The notes under the pieces are model-generated. The model had not been told where the DNA came from. It did no database searches and worked only from the letters and a program-made list of their open reading frames with translations. From NCBI GenBank assembly GCA_045595285.1, contig JAZOAC010000086.1, positions 1-33,461 on the forward strand: 33,461 bases of DNA, given 5' to 3'. The position numbers were made by a program, and so were the translations under genes. Source of the stretch: UBA1731 sp045595285 (GTDB taxonomy: Bacteria; Verrucomicrobiota; Kiritimatiellia; RFP12; UBA1067). Shown here piece by piece: positions 7,638-15,900 of this stretch (position 1 is the first letter of the stretch; the number at the start of each line of letters is the position of its first letter).

Positions 7638-8494
7638 AAGATATCGCTGAATCCGTCCTTGCCCGACTTCTGAACATTGCGAAGGCCAATGGTCTCGTAT
7701 ATAACGAACTGCTTATGCGATACATTCTTGAGCGAATATTCTATCGCGTAGGCACGTCCAGTCATTCCGGAAAGTTCATCCTCAAAGGAGGAAATCTGTT
7801 CGTGTGCTGGCAGGGCGACTTCAATCTTAGACCCACGATGGATGCGGACATGCTGTACAGAGGAGTCGGGACGCCGGAACAGCTCAAGGCCGTATTCACG
7901 GAAATATGCACCGTCCAGGCTCCTGATGACGGACTGCGGATAGATGTCACCTCCATGACAGCAGAACGTATACTTGATGATGCGGAGTATGGCGGAGTTC
8001 GGCTTTCCTTCAATACCCACATAGGACGAAGCAGAACACGGGTGCAAATCGACGTCGGAGTGGGCGATGCAGTCACTCCGACGGCGAGAAAGGCCACCTA
8101 TCCTACGCTGCTTGATTTTCCCGCTCCTCATTTGCGCATATACCCGCCGGAAACAGTGATAGCCGAGAAATTCGAAACTCTTGTAAGGCGCGGGATGCTC
8201 AACAGCCGCATGAAGGATTTCTATGACATATGGAAACTCCAATCACTGTTTGACTACGACATTGATGTCCTCGGCAAAGCGATAGCACGAACATTCGAGC
8301 GTAGAAAGCGTCCGATTCCGACAGGACACCCGGTCGCCCTGACCGAAAAATTCTGGAGCGATCCAGTCAAGCAGAAACAATGGCAAGCCTTCCTGCGAAA
8401 ATCGCGGCTGGATGTCGGCAATCTCACTCTGCGTGATATAGTCCATGAGATTTCAGACTTTCTAACGCCAGTCGTAAACAGACTTAAAGCTTGA
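7634..8494 (+). CDS. abiEii-like: AbiEii-type nucleotidyltransferase toxin (DUF1814)
   Basis: 286 residues, overlapping the antitoxin gene by four bases. The four motifs of the AbiEii/DUF1814 nucleotidyltransferase family are all visible: FILKGGNLF (about 48-56), PTMDADM with the metal-binding D-x-D (D70, D72), VQIDVG (D140) and VIAEKFETL (K179), followed by 'SRMKDFYDIW'. The catalytic set therefore looks intact. Family members transfer nucleotides to RNA or protein targets (GTP in AbiEii; tRNA 3' ends in the related MenT toxins), giving growth arrest and phage-induced abortive infection. Role here is inferred: stabilisation of the region or phage defence. After its stop the same frame stays open for another 71 codons to 8710. 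Confidence 0.88.
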   Translation: MKDIAESVLARLLNIAKANGLVYNELLMRYILERIFYRVGTSSHSGKFILKGGNLFVCWQGDFNLRPTMDADMLYRGVGTPEQLKAVFTEICTVQAPDDGLRIDVTSMTAERILDDAEYGGVRLSFNTHIGRSRTRVQIDVGVGDAVTPTARKATYPTLLDFPAPHLRIYPPETVIAEKFETLVRRGMLNSRMKDFYDIWKLQSLFDYDIDVLGKAIARTFERRKRPIPTGHPVALTEKFWSDPVKQKQWQAFLRKSRLDVGNLTLRDIVHEISDFLTPVVNRLKA

Positions 8495-8843
8495 CCGCCT
8501 CCGCCTCACGCGGCTTCCACCAGCCCTTCCGCCGTCGGCCTCGGCTATTATCGCTACATCTTCTGGCAATATCCTATACTCGGCCCTTTTTTACTATTCC
8601 CGCCGAACCCATGCCGCGTTGCTTCCGGCGACGCAAATGGAACCAAGACGGAATTCCTGCGGCTCGCCGTCGGCGAAGACAGGACGTATTTCCAAGGTGT
8701 GTCCCTATGATTCACACCATCAAAACCACACTATTTTATAAAAAGCCCGATTTATAAGCGAAATTATCACTCTTTTTGGCAACTCACCCCAGTTGTCCAA
8801 ACGACAAAACACGAATTTTCTTACTTTCGTTGCTTGGAGATTT

Positions 8844-8863
8844 GGAGTTTAGGAGTTTAGGAG
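8844..8863. repeat. Octamer tandem repeat
   Basis: Two and a half copies of GGAGTTTA in tandem. It belongs with the other short low-complexity tracts of the window and resembles the AGAGTTG heptamers inside the M14-GH115 gene. Confidence 0.6.
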
Positions 8864-8880
8864 AGGTTGGCTATTTTTTG

Positions 8881-9044
8881 TTGCGCAACAGAGATTGCTT
8901 TCTTGCGCAACAAACGATGCTGCGTTGCACAACAAAGGGGTGCTTGGTTGCGCAAGGCTCTTGGCGGGGCGTCGTAAGCTCCAAGGAAAGAAGTGCGCAC
9001 CTCTTAACCGAGAAGTGCGCACCTTTCAAGAGAGAGGTCGGCAC
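8881..9044. repeat. Array of short palindromes with 22-bp period
   Basis: Palindromic 8-mers recur at two-helical-turn spacing: TTGCGCAA at 8881 and 8903, TTGCACAA at 8925, TTGCGCAA at 8948, then GTGCGCAC at 8993 and 9015, and GTCGGCAC at 9037. Steps are 22, 22, 23, 45 (a degenerate unit at 8971), 22 and 22. The sequence between palindromes is not conserved, so it is not a CRISPR. It resembles an iteron or multi-operator array for a dimeric DNA-binding protein. Confidence 0.65.
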
Positions 9045-9067
9045 TGTTTTGGTACCCTAAAGTTTGG

Positions 9068-9093
9068 CACCTCCGCAAGGGTCCCCCACAGAA
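9068..9093. repeat. Island-boundary repeat, right copy
   Basis: CACCTCCGCAAGGGTC directly followed by CCCCACAGAA. It is the partner of 6928-6957. It lies three bases before the first copy of the 75-base-spaced repeat that truncates the LamG gene. Confidence 0.65.
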
Positions 9094-9095
9094 TC

Positions 9096-9201
9096 CACAT
9101 TTCCAAAGGTCCAACCCCAGCTGTTTTTTAGCAGATAAACAACAAAAGACAAACTAATCGTCTAAAATTACACATTTCCAAAGGTCCAACCCCAGATGTT
9201 T
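9096..9201. repeat. Pair of 31-bp direct repeats spaced by 75 bp
   Basis: Copies at 9096-9126 and 9171-9201 differ at one position (9121 C, 9196 A). Each begins CACATTTCCAAAGGTCC and continues AACCCCAG. The second copy is inside the truncated LamG reading frame at the point where similarity to LamG stops. Either a 75-bp tandem duplication or two copies of a mobile short repeat. Confidence 0.75.
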
Positions 9202-9433
9202 CGAGATCGACATAGCCGGTGCCATGCGAACACTCCCCATAGCCCATGTGAACCTTGCCGCCGTAAAGCGACACGTATGTGCCGCACTTCACCGCATCCG
9301 CCCCGCTGACCGCGTCGGCGTAGTCGCCGTTGAAGCTCCAACGGTGCGTCAGCTCCGCTGCCGGGAGCGTCTCGCTCGCCGTGAGCGCAAATGCCGCACA
9401 CGCGAACAAACGCTTCAATAACATCCTATTCAT
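9128..9433 (-). pseudogene. Truncated LamG-domain protein gene
   Basis: The ATG at 9433 overlaps the TGA of the alpha-galactosidase gene (ATGA), so it is translationally coupled to it. The product has a signal peptide (MLLKRLFACAAFALTASE) and the start of a LamG/concanavalin-A domain: ELTHRWSFNGDYADAVSG and 'YGECSHGTGYVDLETSGVG'. After only about 55 residues of a domain that normally needs 150 or more, the sequence runs into the direct repeat at 9171-9201 and ends 20 codons later with a hydrophobic tail (LVCLLLFIC). I read this as a gene cut by the event that brought in the repeat or the toxin-antitoxin island. A short functional peptide cannot be excluded. Confidence 0.75.
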
Positions 9434-11256
9434 TTGCATATACGAAGATAACCACACTTCGGCATCTTTATGCGTTGGACGCCGCACTTGAGGTGAATCA
9501 TTCCCACACTTGCCCCGAACGTGTCGAACGCCTCCGCCTGTGCATCCTCACAGCAGAAATCCACGACGACATCCTCCCCCGTCGTGGCGTTCAGGAGGTA
9601 GATGTCCCTGTCCATCGCGCCCAGATCTGCAACGGTGTCGTTCCCATAGACGGCCACGATGCGTTCCGCCACATTCTCGGACTCTATGAGAGGATACATC
9701 TGCGAAAAGCGGCGCGGACGGAAGTTGCCCCTGAGAAGCGCGTCGCGGTGCTTCTGCGAGAAGTCAACCCAGTGGGCCACCATCTTCCTGTGGCTTTCGG
9801 GCAAAGTGCGCAGCATCATCGAATACTGCACCACGCCGAAGATGGACGACAGCACAAAACGCGCTGCGCTTTCGGGCGCATCCTCCGTGTTCCACATCAG
9901 CATGTCGGCATGGACGGCGACATCGCCCGATGTGAGACGTAGATTGGCGATGCGGCATCTGTTGGCTGTCATGTCGCCGGGGCAGTCGTATGCGCGAAAC
10001 ATGTTGCCGAACTGCCTCATGCCGGGACCGATGTACTGCTGCCGGAACTCTATAAGCGCGTCTGGCTTTACCTCCGTAACTGCCGCGTGAATCTCCTTCA
10101 TCAGTCGATCAACCGCCTCCGGCAGCGCCTTGATGTCGCGCCCCGCATAATTCTCCGCCACTGCTGGGTCTTTCCCGTCAAATCTGAAATTGTCGATGAA
10201 ATCCAACTTCAGCCCATCAAGGCCCCATTCGCGCATCGCTTTAGCGTACAGCAACGAAAGGAACGCTCTAACCTCCGGAAATCGTGGATCAAGTATACCA
10301 GCCCGCTTAGACTTGTTGTGGTAGAGGTACTTTCCCTTGAACCGCGCGAAGTTACGGGACTCCTCGCCGACGAACGGTACGGAATACCAAACCATGTACT
10401 TCATGCCGATGTCATGTACGCGCTTGACATGAGCGGCCATGTCCGGGAAACGCCTCTTCGACACTTCCCAGTCGCCGCAGAATGCATAGCCGCGATTGGT
10501 ATCTTCCGTCTGCCAACCGTCATCAACGATCACTGTCTTCATGCCCATCTTCGCGGCAAGTGCGCACTCCGCCTCGACATCCCCGTCGAACAAATTCTGA
10601 TGGAACGAATACCACGAAGAATAGAGCGGATCGAACGCCGCCTCAGGCACTGGAGCTGGATGAATGCCGTTCTCGCGGACAATCCATTCCATCCCTTCGC
10701 GCACGGCGTCGCCGAAGAACACGTCGCGTTTGTCGAACCGCAATTTCACCTCGTATGCGGAAATCGGCGCCTCCGGCTCGGAGAAGAACGCTATCTTCCA
10801 TGTCAGGCGAGCGTTTTCCTCGCGCAGCCCCGCGTCGATTCGAACGAGCCTCTTTGCCTCCGACACCGCCACGGCGAGGCGGTTGCGGTCGTCGCCACCC
10901 AAGAACGCGACAAGCGGGAAGCCGAAGCACAGGCGAGGCTCAAGTGCGCTGCGCCAGTCCGGCGGCATCGTCACCTTCTCCGATTCCATCGACCATCTGT
11001 GCCAAGCGTCTTTCTGAGGCACCGAGAAAGCGACGTCGAACTTTGGCGGAACGCGCGGCGATGCATCCGCCGAAGAAAGCGAAATCGAAAGCTCCGCAGT
11101 GCCGTCGGACTTCTCCTCTGCACGGACGACGAACTTCCAGCCACTCTCCCCGGCGCATGTGACGTTAGCCTCGCCAATGCCCGGTATTGCGACCGGCGTA
11201 TCCGCTAGAGCTACAAGGCCGTAAGCTGCCACAACGATTCCGAGTAGTGTTTTCAT
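9430..11256 (-). CDS. Secreted alpha-galactosidase-like enzyme (clan GH-D, GH36 type)
   Basis: 608 residues with AGGAG ten bases before the ATG and a signal peptide (MKTLLGIVVAAYGLVALA). An N-terminal beta-sandwich (about 25-200) precedes a TIM barrel with clan GH-D signatures: TVIVDDGWQT (241-250), GDWEVSKRRFPDMAAHVKRV, KYMVWYSVPFVG, and GLDGLKLDFIDNF, where D352 is the expected nucleophile. 'RAYDCPGDMTANR' (421-433) holds the acid/base candidate (D424 or D428), followed by 'LRLTSGD'. A C-terminal beta domain ends the protein. GH36 enzymes remove terminal alpha-galactose from oligo- or polysaccharides; other specificities occur in the family. It lies 24 bases after the tandem esterase gene and is coupled to the truncated LamG gene by an ATGA overlap. 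Confidence 0.82.
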   Translation of the reverse strand: MKTLLGIVVAAYGLVALADTPVAIPGIGEANVTCAGESGWKFVVRAEEKSDGTAELSISLSSADASPRVPPKFDVAFSVPQKDAWHRWSMESEKVTMPPDWRSALEPRLCFGFPLVAFLGGDDRNRLAVAVSEAKRLVRIDAGLREENARLTWKIAFFSEPEAPISAYEVKLRFDKRDVFFGDAVREGMEWIVRENGIHPAPVPEAAFDPLYSSWYSFHQNLFDGDVEAECALAAKMGMKTVIVDDGWQTEDTNRGYAFCGDWEVSKRRFPDMAAHVKRVHDIGMKYMVWYSVPFVGEESRNFARFKGKYLYHNKSKRAGILDPRFPEVRAFLSLLYAKAMREWGLDGLKLDFIDNFRFDGKDPAVAENYAGRDIKALPEAVDRLMKEIHAAVTEVKPDALIEFRQQYIGPGMRQFGNMFRAYDCPGDMTANRCRIANLRLTSGDVAVHADMLMWNTEDAPESAARFVLSSIFGVVQYSMMLRTLPESHRKMVAHWVDFSQKHRDALLRGNFRPRRFSQMYPLIESENVAERIVAVYGNDTVADLGAMDRDIYLLNATTGEDVVVDFCCEDAQAEAFDTFGASVGMIHLKCGVQRIKMPKCGYLRICK

Positions 11257-11280
11257 GATATTTCATCTCCTTTAGCATTT

Positions 11281-12999
11281 TCATTCAGCAATAAAGCCCT
11301 TAGCGACGAGAAAATCCCAAATGCGATCCATCCAGTTGTATGCGCCTGTGCCGGGCGGAGCGGACTTCATGAAGCCGTGGGCGCATTTCGCCATGATGTG
11401 CAGTTCGCTCTGTATGCCCATGTGTCTCATACGTTCCCATGCTTTGACAGAATTCATCGACGAGTAGCCGTCCGCATCGCCGTGAATGAACAGAACTGGG
11501 CATGTTGACAGATCAAACGCAAACTCCGGCGCGATGTTGCATCCCGGCCCGTCGCCCCTGCTCTTGTTGGGCCCGTTCACGCCATCTGAAAGCACATAGG
11601 CCGGATAGACGCAAACAGCCCACTGCACACCGCAAGGAATTTTGTCCGTCTCGTCCACAGGCCAGTATGAAGCCGACATGGACGTCGTGGCACACATAAG
11701 CGCAAGATGTCCGCCGGCGGACGACCCCATCACGCCAATCCGCTCCGGGTCCAGTCCACGAGCCTTCGCCTCGGCCTTGACAATCCGGATCGCTCGTTGC
11801 GCATCCTGCCATGCAGGCGTATGCTTGGCAAGTGGCGGCCTGGGGCGGGGATGCCGGTAGCCCACCGTGACGACAGTCATGCCTTTTTCGTTGAGATAGC
11901 GCCTGACCGGCTCCACCTCGAAGCTTGTCGTACTTGAACCTTTGTATGCTCCGCCAGACCAAACAACAAGAACGGCCTTTGTCGTCAGCTTGGCCGGAAT
12001 ATGCCATTCAAGATACGGCACCGTCTGCCGCTCGTCAAAATCTGGGATATTTCCGTCCGGCCAAAGACATTCCTTCGCATAGACAGCACGACTCTCGTCC
12101 GACGTGAAACGGCTTGCCAGAAGGACAGGTTTCTTCAGTTTGCCGAGCCACCCCATGCGGCGCATGAATTCGACCGCACGTTCAAAGCCGTGTGCATCAT
12201 GTCCCTTGTCCGGTACTATGTGCAGTTCGGCGGGAATCTTCCGCTTGTGAAGATTCCTGTATATTTCAACGGAGCCGTTCGGCGAATAGATGTCGCGTCC
12301 ACCGTGCAAAAGGCACATGGGGCATGTTGCGCCGTCAAATTCGAAGCAATCGTCGAGCGCAGCATCGATTGCCGTCCCTTGCCGCGTGTTCGGTCTTCCA
12401 ACACCATCTGTCATGACGAAAGCAGGTGCAAACGCACAGACCAAGTTCACGTTGCAGGGTGTCTCGTCGAGTTCGTCAATCTTCCCGTACGCAGGAGTCA
12501 TGGAAGAGGTCGCCATGAGCGTCGCAAGGTGCGACCCCGACGACATCGACATTACGCCAATCCTGTCTGGCGAAAAGCCGCGCTTTTGGGCCTCCGAGCG
12601 TACGACCCTGACGGCTCGCTGCGCATCCTGCCAGGCTGTCGCGTAAAAGGGCATTCCCTCTGGCCACGGTGTGCGGTAGACAAAGTTTACGCACTGGCAC
12701 CCAAGGGCAGAAAGGCGTTCGTTCCATATTCTGATCAGCCCGACATCACAGCAATTGCGATAAGAGCCTCCAGATACCAGAATCATGCAGCACCCATTAG
12801 GCTTTTGCGGTGGTGCGAACCATTCAATATAGGGGTGACGCCATTCATCCGCGTTAAACTCGTTTTTCTTGGACACATCTGTCATCGCAGCAATCTGATG
12901 CGGCTGGGCATCGGGCATTTTGCCTTCCGGCCAGATGAGTTCGCGTTCGGCAGATGCGACAAGCGGAATCGCAAGCAAAAGTCTCAAAATGCGTTTCAT
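11281..12999 (-). CDS. Secreted tandem two-domain carbohydrate esterase (alpha/beta hydrolase)
   Basis: 572 residues; GGAGG nine bases before the ATG, which overlaps the stop of the M14-GH115 gene (ATGA). After a signal peptide (MKRILRLLLAIPLVASA) two homologous alpha/beta-hydrolase domains follow, each opening with a similar strand (LIWPEGKMPDAQ at 21; CLWPDGNIPDFD at 311) and containing 'AWQDAQRA.R.V..EA..RG..P.RIGVM'. Domain 2 has the classic elbow GSSAGG (S427) with D508/D510 and H541. Domain 1 has SMSSGS instead (S153), with D236 and a histidine at 267 or 270. They resemble acetyl-xylan esterase/BD-FAE type enzymes that remove acetyl or feruloyl groups, making glycans accessible. An internal duplication is clear; whether domain 1 is still active with the altered elbow is uncertain. 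Confidence 0.85.
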   Translation of the reverse strand: MKRILRLLLAIPLVASAERELIWPEGKMPDAQPHQIAAMTDVSKKNEFNADEWRHPYIEWFAPPQKPNGCCMILVSGGSYRNCCDVGLIRIWNERLSALGCQCVNFVYRTPWPEGMPFYATAWQDAQRAVRVVRSEAQKRGFSPDRIGVMSMSSGSHLATLMATSSMTPAYGKIDELDETPCNVNLVCAFAPAFVMTDGVGRPNTRQGTAIDAALDDCFEFDGATCPMCLLHGGRDIYSPNGSVEIYRNLHKRKIPAELHIVPDKGHDAHGFERAVEFMRRMGWLGKLKKPVLLASRFTSDESRAVYAKECLWPDGNIPDFDERQTVPYLEWHIPAKLTTKAVLVVWSGGAYKGSSTTSFEVEPVRRYLNEKGMTVVTVGYRHPRPRPPLAKHTPAWQDAQRAIRIVKAEAKARGLDPERIGVMGSSAGGHLALMCATTSMSASYWPVDETDKIPCGVQWAVCVYPAYVLSDGVNGPNKSRGDGPGCNIAPEFAFDLSTCPVLFIHGDADGYSSMNSVKAWERMRHMGIQSELHIMAKCAHGFMKSAPPGTGAYNWMDRIWDFLVAKGFIAE

Positions 13000-15900
13000 T
13001 CCCCGCCTCCATTATGTTTTGTTCGAATTCCGACGCGGTCGACGACAACACCGGGATGGACAGCGGCAATCCTGGCGCGGCGTGCGCCTTCGGGAACCGG
13101 CACTTCGACACGGATGAAGTTGTCTTGCACCGCGCGGTTGCGCACGGGATCGTGTTCGCCAATATTGGAATCGCTCTTCGGAACGGCCACATACTTCGCC
13201 GCGCCGTCGTCGAACGACACTTCGACACCAAGTTTGAGTCCTGGCCAAAGCGCAAAGTCGGGAAGGAACTGAAGGACAAGATTCTTTTTTTGGACAGGAT
13301 TTACATGATTTACAGGATTACCGACCTGCTTCTCAAATCCTGTCAATCCTGTTAATCCTGTCAAAGAAAACTCAATCGCCGCACCTTTGCCGACGCTGGG
13401 CTTGACGGGCAGAAGCGCAAGTGCGCGACCTGACGTGCCGAGTCCTTCTACGCATGCCCACGCGCCATTATTCGCAGGTTCGTTTGCGACTGGCTCAAGC
13501 CATTCAGGTTCCGTCTCATCAGCGCGATATGCCGTCGCGGGATAGTTGATTCGCGCCATGTTGCGCTCCTCAACAGCATATGGATCTGACGGCTCGTTCC
13601 ATCTCCATTGCATCTGCGAGCACCAGCGGTTGTGCGGCACGGGCTGGCGCATTCCGCCGCGTTCGTCTATTGTGTCGCACCAGAATCCAGACCACTTGCC
13701 GTCATCAAGCTTGTCCCAACGCTCGTAAAGCGGGTCGAGGACGCTTCGGGCATATTCCTTGTCGCGCTCTTCAAGATGGATGATTCCCGCGTACGCAAGG
13801 AACCTCGCCTGAAAGCCGACAAGCCTAAAATAGTCATTTACTATTTTAGAGTTGGGAGTTGAAAGTTTAGAGTTGAAAGTTGTGGCGTCGGAGAGTTCTT
13901 TTTCCAGTGCAATATCTTCGGCGAGAAGCGCGTGATAGCGCTTAAGAAGCGAAGACTTGACAGAGGACGGCAGGTTCGTAGTCCACTGGACGCACATGTG
14001 CTCCGGGCGGCGGTTGAAACCGAGGTTGTAGTATTCGGCAAGATGGGAACCGATTTTGCCGCAAAGGACACAAAGTTCACAAAGACACTCTCCGGTTTTT
14101 TGCACTTTGTGTTCCTTGTGGCCAAAAAGCTCTTCGCGCACCCAACCATCAATGGCTTCACGCTGCGGGTTGGCTTTGGTCTTCCACGCCTCTGGATCGG
14201 AGGCAAAGCGCCCGTATGCGTCAAGCAGGATCTCCGCCTGGTACACATCGCCGGCATTCACCATCCACACGTCGCGGACGCCGTTCTCCCAGCACTTCGC
14301 CACCAGTTCGTACCACATGAACGCCGGCGGCGTCGTGCAGAGATGGATATAGCCATGCGGCCGCCCGTGGTAGGAGATGTGCCAGTATATTCCGCCGCCG
14401 TATTCCTTGCACTGCGGACCTCCAAGGCGACGCACATAACCGAAGTTGTCATTGACCCACATGATCGTCGCACCATTCGGAACCTTCAGTCCCGAGTTGA
14501 AAATCGGCAGCACCTCCTTGTAAGGCACGAAAAGCTTCGGCGCGCCCTTCGGAAGCATGGCGCACTGCGCGGCGAAAACATCTTCAAGTATAGCCTTCTT
14601 GTCCGCAGTCGTTTTGCCGTCCTTCATCTGTCCGTCGTGGATTCCGCGCATCCCGATCGTGAACATTACATTGTGTCCTTCGCCACGCCCCACACCCTCG
14701 CGCCAATAGTCCTCGACAAAATCGCGGTTGCGCGTCCAGCGCCATTTCTGCCTTTCTTCCTTGGGAAGGTAGCAGTTATTGCGGAGCATAGGCTCGCAAT
14801 GGCTCGTCCCGACCGTAATCCCGTATCTGTCGGCAAGCTCGAAGTTCTCTTGGCGCGAAGAGAATTCATACCCGCCTTCGTGCATCGCGGGCCAAATGAG
14901 ATTGAGCCCGCACCTCTTCATAAGTGAAAAAATCTCGGAATAGGCGTTCGTTCCAATCTGCTCTTCCTTTCCAAATCGCCCGACAGCCCAAGGGCGCAGG
15001 CTCCAGTCTTCGTCATTCACAAAAACCCCGCGCCACTTGACGCCACGCCCTCCCGCATTCGCTTCGTCTGCACGCGGAATCGCGTTCGCCGCATCCGAGC
15101 GACCTGCAGAGCCGCAAGCGGTCTGGACGGCGGCCTTGAGCATGTTAGCGCCCAGCTCGCGGGCACCCTGCGGCGTGAACACGCCGTCACAAAGCGAATA
15201 GCCGAACTCACAGCAGACGCTCATCCAGCAGTTCGAGAGTGACCCGACGTATTGGCGGGAATTCAGCGACCGCTTCTTCACAGCGGCCGTATACTCTTTG
15301 GCCGAACCCGCCTTGTCGAACTTTCCGTCGTATTTCAGCATCCCGTTCTTCTGCAGATCTATCCAGACGCGGCGGAAGCACCGCCAGCGTTCCTTTTGAG
15401 CCGGCTCAAGGGGCGCGAACGTAAAGGCGTGATCGTGAATCTTGTTGCCCTTTAGTCCGCTGCGTGAACTCGGAGAATGAAGATCTATAAACACAATTTT
15501 CTTACCGTCTCCTTCCTGCGCGAGCAGTTTCTTGATGGCGCGAACGGACTCATAGCGGTCTTTCATGTAGTCGCGGTTGTGGTCGTGCGGATGGCGAAAC
15601 TTCCCCTGTTCGCCGTTCTCGACGCCGTCCTTGTCCATGAACGGCACGAAAACACAATCGGCGTTGTCTCGCAGCCAAGAGGCTTCTTTCGAGTCCGAAA
15701 GAGATTCCTCTATCGCACCCTCCATGACGAAATTCGCCGGCGCTTCGCTCGCATGGTGGCGGGCGGTAAACACGAAAAGCCATTTCGCGTCCCCTCTGCA
15801 CGGAAGGCGCAGAAGCTCCGTATCCCGCTCGCCGCTCTGCGACTTGCAAAGGACATCAAAAACCACATCCTGGCGGCTCTTGTATTTCGCCGAAAGCTTC

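Larger units (their letters stand above)
8495..9127. other. 633-base intergenic region after the toxin gene
   Basis: No gene can be supported. The first 213 bases continue the toxin frame beyond its TGA without another stop, encoding segments such as GLGYYRYIFWQYPILGPF and EFLRLAVGEDRTYFQGVSL; this may be a remnant of a lost coding sequence. The second half holds an 8-base tandem repeat (8844-8863), a 22-bp-period palindrome array (8881-9044) and the right boundary repeat (9068-9093). A 94-codon frame at 8776-9060 lies across the array, has no ribosome site, and is probably accidental. Confidence 0.65.

Noticed and set aside
8881..9044. CRISPR array
   Set aside because: The repeated part is only about 8 bases, sequence between copies is too short and related, and no cas genes are present.
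8776..9060. 94-codon plus-strand frame over the palindrome array
   Set aside because: No ribosome site, no recognisable domain, and its middle is dictated by the 22-bp DNA periodicity; a further overlapping frame (8895-9131) is equally open.
10087..11208. Long plus-strand open frame of 373 codons opposite the GH36 gene
   Set aside because: It is antisense to a gene with clear catalytic motifs, is rich in Arg/His typical of a shadow frame, and has no ribosome site. The same applies to the plus-strand frames at 12001-13272, 13932-14927, 15477-16637, 19480-20703 and 20516-21514.
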